A stretch of DNA of 31,212 nt from the NCBI GenBank assembly GCA_964529155.1, contig CAZGVV010000019.1, forward strand, positions 1-31,212, read 5' to 3'. Origin of the DNA: CAZGVV01 sp964529155 (GTDB lineage Bacteria > Pseudomonadota > Alphaproteobacteria > Rickettsiales > SXRF01). Both the position numbers and the translations under genes were made by a program. Numbering within the stretch: the stretch's first letter is position 1; each line of letters opens with the position of its first letter. This document shows, in pieces, positions 25,401 through 31,212 of this stretch. A model generated the notes under the pieces. It was not told the DNA's origin and did no database searches. It saw only the letters and a list, made by a program, of their open reading frames with translations.

Positions 25401-27164
25401 TTAGTCTTCTTTACCAGCTTTAGTCTTCTTTTTCGCACCGCTTGCAGCAGCGTCATTTAATGCTGCCCCCAGGATATCACCCAAGGTTGCGCCGGAGTCA
25501 GACGAGCCATATTCAGCTACGGCGCGTTTATGTTCGTCTACTTCGAGTGCTTTCACGGAAACACCGACTTTGCGAGCGCCACGGTCCACGGTGGTGATCT
25601 TTGCGTCCACACGGTCGCCAACGGCGAAGCGGTCTGGGCGTTGGTCTTGGCGGTCGCGGGCGAGGTCAGAGCGTTTAATGAAGGCAACGATGCTTGGCGT
25701 CACTTTTACGCTGATGCCGTCTTCATGTACTTCGGTGACTTCACAGGTAACCACGCTACCTTTTTGCACATCGCCGAATTCTTGTTCCAACGGATCGTGC
25801 TCAAGTTGTTTGATACCCAGGCTGATGCGTTCTTTCTCAATGTCGATGGCAAGGATCTTTGCCTTCACATGGTCGCCCTTTTTGAAGTTCTTGATGGCGC
25901 TTTCGCCGGGTTCAGTCCAGCTGATGTCCGAATAATGGACCAGGCCATCAATGCTACCGTCAAGGCCTACAAACAAGCCGAAATCAGTGATATTGCGAAT
26001 TTCACCTTCGATCAGATCGCCAACATTGGCTTTCTCAGCAAAATGTGCCCATGGGTTTTCTTCGCACTGCTTCATACCCAGGCTGATGCGGTGCTTGGCG
26101 GCGTCGATGTCGAGTACCACCACGTCCACTTCCTGGCTGACCGAAACCAGTTTGGAAGGATGGATGTTTTTCTTTACCCATGAAATTTCGGAAACGTGCA
26201 CCAGGCCTTCAATGCCGGGTTCCAGTTCCACAAAAGCACCGTAATCAGTGATGTTGGTGATTTTGCCCTGGAATTTCTGACCAACAGGATAACGCTCATC
26301 TGCGCCTTCCCATGGGTTGGATTCCAATTGCTTCATGCCAAGGCTCACGCGGCGTGACGCAGGATCGTAACGGGTTACCATTACGCGTACAGGCTGGCCA
26401 ATGGAGAGTACTTCGGATGGATGGTTGATGCGACGCCAGGAAATATCGGTGACGTGCAGCAAGCCGTCGATGCCGCCCATGTCAATGAAAGCACCGTAAT
26501 CGGTGATGTTTTTGACCATGCCGTCCACCACTTCGCCCTCGGCGATGCGTGATAGCAAGGCTTCGCGGGCTTCCGAACGCGATTCTTCCAGGATGGCGCG
26601 GCGAGAAACAACAACGTTTCCGCGTTTGCGGTCCATTTTCAAAATCTGGAACGGTTGTGGGATATGCATAAGCGGGGTGATGTCGCGCACGGGGCGGATG
26701 TCCACCTGGCTGCCCGGCAAGAAGGCCACGGCACCCATGAGGTCCACCGTGAAGCCGCCTTTGACTTTGCCGAAGATAACGCCTTCGACGCGTTCGCCCT
26801 TGGCGCAGGCTTCTTCCAGTTTCACCCATGACTCTTCGCGCAATGCTTTTTCGCGGCTGAGCACGGCTTCGCCGTTACGGTTTTCGATGCGCTCGAGGTA
26901 TACATCTACGATGTCACCGGCGCGTACCTCAGCACCGCCACCTAAGGCAAATTCTTTTAACGGGATGCGGCCTTCGGATTTCAAGCCAACGTCGATAATG
27001 ACCAAATCGTTTTCCACGGCGATCACGGTGCCTTTGACCACATTACCTTCGGTCATTTTGTCGCTTTTGAGCGACTCTTCAAACATGGCGGCGAAATCTT
27101 CAGTGGGGAATGCTTCAGCGGTTGCGGAACGGGACATGCGATATGCTTTCTGTAGTTCTTCCAT
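25401..27164 (-). CDS. rpsA: 30S ribosomal protein S1
   Basis: A 587-residue mRNA-binding ribosomal protein needed to unfold and load most mRNAs. Six S1 repeats are visible, at about 40-105, 122-188, 208-277, 295-364, 381-451 and 466-537; repeats 3-5 are the most regular, with NITDYGAF..., VHVSEISW and RISLGMKQ. The basic/acidic tail ends KKKTKAGKED. ATG 27164 lacks a strong Shine-Dalgarno, as is usual for rpsA; Met10 (27137, MSRSATAEAFPTEDFA) is an equally plausible start and closer to other alphaproteobacterial S1 N-termini. The usual upstream neighbour cmk is absent; instead a divergent unknown gene lies upstream. It ends in a strong terminator. Confidence 0.97.
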   Translation of the reverse strand: MEELQKAYRMSRSATAEAFPTEDFAAMFEESLKSDKMTEGNVVKGTVIAVENDLVIIDVGLKSEGRIPLKEFALGGGAEVRAGDIVDVYLERIENRNGEAVLSREKALREESWVKLEEACAKGERVEGVIFGKVKGGFTVDLMGAVAFLPGSQVDIRPVRDITPLMHIPQPFQILKMDRKRGNVVVSRRAILEESRSEAREALLSRIAEGEVVDGMVKNITDYGAFIDMGGIDGLLHVTDISWRRINHPSEVLSIGQPVRVMVTRYDPASRRVSLGMKQLESNPWEGADERYPVGQKFQGKITNITDYGAFVELEPGIEGLVHVSEISWVKKNIHPSKLVSVSQEVDVVVLDIDAAKHRISLGMKQCEENPWAHFAEKANVGDLIEGEIRNITDFGLFVGLDGSIDGLVHYSDISWTEPGESAIKNFKKGDHVKAKILAIDIEKERISLGIKQLEHDPLEQEFGDVQKGSVVTCEVTEVHEDGISVKVTPSIVAFIKRSDLARDRQDQRPDRFAVGDRVDAKITTVDRGARKVGVSVKALEVDEHKRAVAEYGSSDSGATLGDILGAALNDAAASGAKKKTKAGKED

Positions 27165-27396
27165 AGTATGCTCGCTGCCTCAACTCAGCGGCTGGAAGGG
27201 GTAGGGTTGATAAAAATGGCTTGCAGTCTTGAGGGAACGCAAGCAAGGGGAATCTTTTTAAGCGCTAATTAATCAAAAATCAAGTGTTTTAGCGAGATTG
27301 TCACAATTGGTGTCATAAAAAATTAACTTTTATAAAAAACAGGGCTGTGGCTATATATATAACACGGCGGATTATAACTTTTAAATAGGAGGGAGT
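27165..27396. promoter_or_regulatory. Divergent rpsA / unknown gene promoter region
   Basis: 232 AT-rich non-coding bases. They hold a GAATC site at 27250-27254, a ttgtca at about 27299 that could be a -35 for the plus-strand gene without a matching -10 at normal spacing, and a ta-repeat (tatatata) near 27353. The AGGAGGG at 27387-27393 is the ribosome site of the plus-strand gene. The rpsA leader may be long and autoregulated, as in other bacteria, but no known structure was identified. Confidence 0.35.
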
Positions 27397-28194
27397 ATGA
27401 GTGAAGAAGTAGGTGAAGATCAAAATGTGGATGATAAGGGGGGGGTGATTGCCCTGAAGCGGCTGCAGGAGAAATCGGAGGCGATACGGCAACTCGCGGG
27501 ATTTATGAAGAGAATTGAGGCGACCCTGCCGCAGGGGCAGGAGGGTCTGCCAGCGCATAAGTATGAAGACACAACTCTTGATCATATTTCTGATGCATTG
27601 AATACAAGTCGCGGCTTCAATGGGTCTCGCAATCAATTATTCTCTATATTAATTACTAGATTAACCAGCATCGTTGATGCCGTCACTGACCTTCAAGGTG
27701 AGAAGGCTAATTTAACTGATGTACAAAAAGCCACTTTAATATCCGCGAATAAAAGCTTAATGCAAGCCAGAGACATTCTGGGGGCTGTAGCCACCGAAAG
27801 GGTTAGCGGCGCAGATGATTCATTGAAGAGCACGGATATCGCGCGTGCTGCCAATGCCGTTACTTTTATAGACAAGGAATTGCTGCCGCTGGTAACGCTG
27901 CGTCGGGTAGGTGAATTGCTGGAATATAACGCTCACCTAACCAAGCGCCACCAGCATTTAGTGACGGATGGGTTTGAGGTGGATGAAGACAGGGAAGTCA
28001 GGCAGTGGGAGCGGCATAACGAGCGCTTGGCATTGCAGGCTAGATCACGTGATCCTAAAGGGACTGTATTGGATGAAGGTATGACCGATCGGCTGAAAAA
28101 GCTTGAAGAATCCAGAAGTATGCGTAAGGAAAGCTTTGCAAAAGCCGAAGCATGCAGAAGGGACGATACTGCAGATCATAGCCCTTCGCTTTAA
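27397..28194 (+). CDS. Hypothetical helical protein with a G8 tract near its start
   Basis: 265 residues, unrecognised. It has no signal peptide or membrane segment. The sequence is strongly charged and helix-favouring, with probable coiled-coil stretches at about 20-45, 110-130, 170-215 and 228-255, and a polar tail ending in DDTADHSPSL. ATG 27397 is well supported by AGGAGGG just upstream. A run of eight G at 27438-27445 (codons 14-17) is notable: losing one G creates an immediate TGA. It is a single-gene unit, divergent from rpsA and ended by a hairpin. It is probably cytoplasmic, or an effector-like soluble protein; no function should be assumed. Confidence 0.7.
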   Translation: MSEEVGEDQNVDDKGGVIALKRLQEKSEAIRQLAGFMKRIEATLPQGQEGLPAHKYEDTTLDHISDALNTSRGFNGSRNQLFSILITRLTSIVDAVTDLQGEKANLTDVQKATLISANKSLMQARDILGAVATERVSGADDSLKSTDIARAANAVTFIDKELLPLVTLRRVGELLEYNAHLTKRHQHLVTDGFEVDEDREVRQWERHNERLALQARSRDPKGTVLDEGMTDRLKKLEESRSMRKESFAKAEACRRDDTADHSPSL

Positions 28195-28208
28195 AGCGTA
28201 TTAGGGAG

Positions 28209-28246
28209 CAATAACGCCTTTTTGTGAGAGCAAAAGGGCGTTATTG
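28209..28246 (+). terminator. Hairpin terminator between convergent genes
   Basis: caataacgcc pairs with ggcgttattg, extended by tttt/aaaa across one bulged base, followed by ttatta. It lies between the stop at 28194 and the bactofilin stop at 28250 and may serve both directions. Confidence 0.75.
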
Positions 28247-28249
28247 TTA

Positions 28250-28726
28250 TTACCCCGCAATCAACCGCAAATTATCCAGCGCTTGTTGAGGCGACAACAT
28301 ATCCATCTCTTCATCGGTCAAGGATTCGTCGCTGCTTAGAACCGGTGGGGTTTTGTTGGTGCGTTTGAATTTGCCGTCAATATTAGCCCCATCTTCAATG
28401 GAGATAATTTCGTGCATGATAATGCCTTCCACGTTACACGTGGCATGAAGATGAACATTTTTGGCCTTAATCAAGCCCTTAACGCGGCCATGCACTTGCA
28501 CGACCTGAGCATGGATTTCGCCGTTCACCTTGCCATTATGACGCAGCAGCAAGGACTGGCAGCGGATGTTGCCATCCAGCGTGCCGTCAAAATCAATGGC
28601 GCCTTCACTGATAATATTGCCCATAATGTTCATATCCGCCGATACCACGGAAGGCACGGACTTGCGTGAAGAAGTGGGAGCGGTTTTGGCAGGAAGATTC
28701 GGATTATTCGCTGGCTTGAGAAACAT
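28250..28726 (-). CDS. Bactofilin (BacA/CcmA family cytoskeletal protein)
   Basis: About 158 residues from ATG 28726 (MFLKPANNPN). The central beta-helix domain is plain: VVSADMNIMGNIISEGAIDFDG, then LDGNI, GKVNGEI, GRVKGLI and CNVEGII, spaced at the regular turn length, flanked by disordered Pro/Ser/Asp-rich tails. Bactofilins polymerise without nucleotide into membrane-associated scaffolds that position cell-wall enzymes. The frame extends to a TTG at 28759, but 28726 has a purine-rich ggggt just upstream and a usual N-terminus. It overlaps the end of the M23 peptidase gene by 23 bases out of frame, so the two are translationally coupled. Confidence 0.93.
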   Translation of the reverse strand: MFLKPANNPNLPAKTAPTSSRKSVPSVVSADMNIMGNIISEGAIDFDGTLDGNIRCQSLLLRHNGKVNGEIHAQVVQVHGRVKGLIKAKNVHLHATCNVEGIIMHEIISIEDGANIDGKFKRTNKTPPVLSSDESLTDEEMDMLSPQQALDNLRLIAG

Positions 28727-29822
28727 GATACCCCGCATGCAAGAAATGGGTTGGGTCAAGAGGCGTATTATAATAGCGGACTTCGTAGTGTACGTGTGGG
28801 CCAGTAGAGCGCCCGGTAGAGCCTTGTATGCCGATAAGCTGGCCGGTTTGCACGATATCGCCGACAGATACTTTTACGGTGCTCATGTGGCCATAGCGTG
28901 TCACGATGCCAAAGCCATGGTCAATATCCACGCAATTACCATAAGCGCCATTCCACCCGGCGGTCACAACGCGCCCCGTGCCGGCAGCCATGATTTCTGA
29001 GCCGGTAGGACCGCTCATATCTATGCCAGGATGAAAAGCGATATGCCCATTGAAAGGATCAATACGACGACCAAAATTGCTTTCCATGGAGCCGATTTTT
29101 AACGGTTTGCCTAAAGGCAAGCTGCTGACGATTTTGCTGAGCAATGCAAACTGGTCCATTTTGTAGCTCAGCTCGTTATTGAATGAGCTGATATCTGGCG
29201 TTTCAGCGGCAATGTAGGGGCCGCCTTCGCCACCAAAGGAGGTGATGTTATTGGCAGTATCCGTATTGTTTTGTGCGTGATCTTTACGTTGGTGCGTAGC
29301 TGCCTCTTTCAAGGTGTCTGGATTTAGTCCGGTTGCACGAATAAGTGTTTCCATGCTGGCTAGCTGGTTATGCGTTTTTTCTCGGACTGTCTGGATGATT
29401 TCTGCGTTTGTGGTGCGCAGTGACTTTACCCGCTCTTCCAGCATAGCGATACGGGCAAACAGCTTTTCTCGATTCATAGTAGGTAAGCTGTAACTTGGAT
29501 CTGCTAAGCTCGTATTAAATCCTTGCGGCATTGTGCCATGCGGCGTGGCTGCCATGGTCAGGCTAAAACTGCTGCCAATGCGTGAACTGGCAACGGACTC
29601 CAGCGTTTGTTCCTGCTTTTCCATGACTGAACGGGCGGACATATAACTGCCCGTGGAGTATGATGCAAGGCTGATGCACGCGGTGATGGCAAGCACAATA
29701 GAAAATTGCAGTGGCCCACTTAAAGCCATGTGGTTGGTTTTGTGCTTCGAGATAATGATAATGCTACGTTTGTGGAAAACGTGGCGGGCGATGGCATGTG
29801 TGAATTCAAACCATGATTTCAT
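28704..29822 (-). CDS. Membrane-anchored M23 (LytM) peptidoglycan endopeptidase
   Basis: 372 residues. A basic cytoplasmic N-terminus precedes one membrane segment (about 38-58), a periplasmic coiled coil (about 116-160), a variable linker, and the LytM domain from about 240. The zinc-site motifs are complete: His264 and Asp268 (HPGID), His312 (RYGHM) and the HxH pair His343/His345 (HVHYE), so it should be an active DD-endopeptidase, not a degenerate activator. It cleaves peptide cross-links in the cell wall. Genes for such peptidases next to bactofilin are a recurrent pair in bacteria, in which the bactofilin recruits the enzyme to a site of growth. ATG 29822 has AGGAG at 29830-29834. Confidence 0.94.
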   Translation of the reverse strand: MKSWFEFTHAIARHVFHKRSIIIISKHKTNHMALSGPLQFSIVLAITACISLASYSTGSYMSARSVMEKQEQTLESVASSRIGSSFSLTMAATPHGTMPQGFNTSLADPSYSLPTMNREKLFARIAMLEERVKSLRTTNAEIIQTVREKTHNQLASMETLIRATGLNPDTLKEAATHQRKDHAQNNTDTANNITSFGGEGGPYIAAETPDISSFNNELSYKMDQFALLSKIVSSLPLGKPLKIGSMESNFGRRIDPFNGHIAFHPGIDMSGPTGSEIMAAGTGRVVTAGWNGAYGNCVDIDHGFGIVTRYGHMSTVKVSVGDIVQTGQLIGIQGSTGRSTGPHVHYEVRYYNTPLDPTHFLHAGYHVSQASE

Positions 29823-29843
29823 TCAGCTGCTCCTCATATTCGT

Positions 29844-29871
29844 TTCGCATGACGTAATTCGCATGACGTAA
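29844..29871. repeat. Perfect tandem 14-bp repeat upstream of the M23-bactofilin pair
   Basis: ttcgcatgacgtaa occurs twice in immediate succession, 21 bases upstream of the M23 start and between it and the rsmB stop. On the transcribed strand it reads ttacgtcatgcgaa. Two helical-phase-like half sites could bind a response regulator or similar dimer, or the duplication may be slippage. Confidence 0.6.
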
Positions 29872-29903
29872 TAAATAGTACTTGGTTTTGCCGCTTCGCA
29901 GGA

Positions 29904-31212
29904 TTACGCGGAAATCCGCTCCAGCGCCGCAGCAAAGAACCCGTCCACTCCGTTCTGGTGCGGAGTTAACCACAAGTAACTTGTTGCGTCACTTGATGGC
30001 GAGGATGAAGTTTTATTCCATATTTTTTTCGCGCACACAACCCTGAAGTTAGTATGTGCGTTTAAAAAATATTCCACTTGCATTTCATTTTCGCATTTTA
30101 ACAGCGAACAAGTGGCGTAAATCAAGCGTCCCCCGACTTTTACTAACCGCGCGGCGCTATCTAAAATTTTTCGCTGTACATCGAGCACTTCTTCCAGATC
30201 ATTCGGATTGAAGCGCCATTTTAAATCCGGATTGCGTCTCCAGGTGCCAGAACCACTGCAGGGTGCGTCTACTACTACCCGATCAGCCGTCCCTTTGTGC
30301 CGCTTTATGTAACTATCATGTTCTGAGGTGATGGCGCGCCATTCCGCGTTAAATACTTGGGCGCGTTTCATGCGTAGTGGTAATTGCGCCAGGCGTTTGG
30401 CGGACGTGTCCCATGCCAGTATGCGGCCTTTATTTTCCATTTGAGCTGCAATAGCTAATGTTTTTCCTCCTGCACCCGCACAGAAATCAATCACGCGCAT
30501 GCCCGGCTGCGCATCCACCAGGTAAGCAACCGCTTGCGAGCCTTCATCCTGCATTTCAAATAATCCTTGGCGAAATAGAGGAGAGGCGAATACCGCGCCG
30601 CGTTTGTTTAGGCGAATACCCACTGGAGAAATCAGTGTTGCTTTTGCTTCAAAGCCTTCTTTGTTTAAGGCATCAATCAATGCCTCACGTGTGGTAAGTA
30701 AGGTATTCACCCGCAAATCCACCGGTGCTTGCGATTGCAGCGCCTGCATTTCCGCTTCCATATTCTCGCCCAGGCTTTGGCGCAGATGCGCTTCCATCCA
30801 CGGTAAATAATTCATGCGTACGTGCGGTGGCATATCGGGATGGAATAATTCCTGGCCATTTAAATGGTGAGCGAATTGCCATTCGCCATCACTTAAATGA
30901 GGGGGGCCATATTTCCCGCCGTCAAATAACGTCGCAAGTTGCGCGGCGTCCGTTTCTTTGCGCAATAAAAGCGCAGTGATAATAAACGTGCGGGCAAAGC
31001 GCGGCATGTGGTAGCGATCTGCCCACCATTCCAGCGTGGCCTTATGACGCAACACCCAATAGACCATTTCGGCAAGCGCGCCGCGGTCTTTAGAGCCGAT
31101 AAAGCGGCGTGCTTTAAAATAATGGTCAATCAACCGATCCGCTGCAGAGCGCGTGCTGCTTTCCCACGAATGCAGGATGGAGTCAAATAATTCGATAGCG
31201 GAAGCAATGCGG
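29904..31212 (-). CDS. rsmB: 16S rRNA (cytosine-C5) methyltransferase RsmB/Fmu family, partial
   Basis: 435 residues are visible and the frame is still open at the window edge, so the N-terminus is missing. A NusB-like RNA-binding region at the visible start is followed by the SAM-binding Rossmann domain: VIDFCAGAGGKTLAIAAQ (motif I), VDAPCSGSGTWRRNPDLKW (motif IV with the product-release Cys, near 30255) and YATCSLLKCENE (motif VI with the catalytic Cys, near 30110). In E. coli RsmB makes m5C967 of 16S rRNA. An apparent Met at 31133 is internal, because the homologous reading frame continues upstream (RIASAIELFDSIL...). It reads toward the M23 gene, 81 bases away, and may be co-transcribed with it. 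Confidence 0.93.
   Translation of the reverse strand, partial: RIASAIELFDSILHSWESSTRSAADRLIDHYFKARRFIGSKDRGALAEMVYWVLRHKATLEWWADRYHMPRFARTFIITALLLRKETDAAQLATLFDGGKYGPPHLSDGEWQFAHHLNGQELFHPDMPPHVRMNYLPWMEAHLRQSLGENMEAEMQALQSQAPVDLRVNTLLTTREALIDALNKEGFEAKATLISPVGIRLNKRGAVFASPLFRQGLFEMQDEGSQAVAYLVDAQPGMRVIDFCAGAGGKTLAIAAQMENKGRILAWDTSAKRLAQLPLRMKRAQVFNAEWRAITSEHDSYIKRHKGTADRVVVDAPCSGSGTWRRNPDLKWRFNPNDLEEVLDVQRKILDSAARLVKVGGRLIYATCSLLKCENEMQVEYFLNAHTNFRVVCAKKIWNKTSSSPSSDATSYLWLTPHQNGVDGFFAAALERISA

Noticed and set aside
26503..27204. Long plus-strand open frames opposite rpsA
   Set aside because: They mirror the S1 coding bias of the minus strand and have no family motifs or ribosome sites; the same applies to the long frames opposite uvrA, scpA and carD.
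9327..27254. CcrM-type GANTC sites (9327, 20318, 21826, 27250) as a regulatory pattern
   Set aside because: The number is about what chance gives for AT-rich intergenic sequence; no significance can be claimed.
9276..29903. CtrA boxes (TTAA-N7-TTAA) in the intergenic regions
   Set aside because: Several TTAA half-sites occur, but no full-spaced pair was found in the promoters I read.
1..31212. CRISPR arrays, transposases, integrases, tRNA or rRNA genes
   Set aside because: None were seen; gene gaps are short and filled with promoters and hairpins.

Overview
The window reads as a draft-assembly fragment of an alphaproteobacterium that I cannot place in a family. The evidence is a DivL-like cell-cycle pseudokinase next to S-adenosylhomocysteine hydrolase, the dapF-mtaB-ftsY cluster, uvrA divergent from ssb, a CarD/CdnL regulator of the alphaproteobacterial type, six-domain ribosomal protein S1, and a bactofilin paired with an M23 peptidase. 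Base composition looks roughly balanced in genes and AT-rich between them. Two runs of exactly ten N (4552-4561 and 16978-16987) are scaffold gaps; each breaks a real gene, and the reading frame changes across each one.

Layout. 1-7883 (+): the end of a tripartite RND efflux operon of MdtABC/MuxABC type: adaptor tail, two paralogous RND pumps, outer-membrane lipoprotein channel, joined by 3-bp spacing or ATGA overlaps. 7959-11763 (+): ahcY, then a DivL homologue with four PAS-like regions and Tyr in place of the phospho-accepting His. 11820-14495 (-): an Ohr-type peroxidase and a single-chain methylmalonyl-CoA mutase. 14564-15256 (+): an RluB/RsuA-family pseudouridine synthase. 15268-20243 (-): a small membrane protein, CarD with a basic N-terminal tail, an AefR-like TetR regulator with its own palindrome, and uvrA with a charged low-complexity insert. 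20445-24341 (+): ssb, dapF, mtaB, ftsY and a small membrane protein. 24365-27164 (-): an orphan flagellin-like protein and rpsA. 27397-28194 (+): an unknown helical protein with a G8 tract near its start. 28250-31212 (-): bactofilin, M23 peptidase and rsmB, running off the right edge.

Functional themes are drug or solute export with a possible TetR regulator at a distance; methyl-cycle and propionyl-CoA metabolism; cell-cycle and cell-shape control (DivL; bactofilin with LytM peptidase); genome maintenance (UvrA, SSB); and translation (S1, RsmB, MtaB, RluB, FtsY).

I saw no rRNA, tRNA, CRISPR array, insertion sequence or integrase. No stretch longer than 300 bases lacks a gene; the longest non-coding stretches are 27165-27396, 25175-25400 and 20244-20444. 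The window is mostly conserved housekeeping material. The features most worth a second look are the DivL-like pseudokinase with its repeat-rich leader, the G8 tract, the CarD and UvrA low-complexity additions, and the orphan flagellin-like gene.
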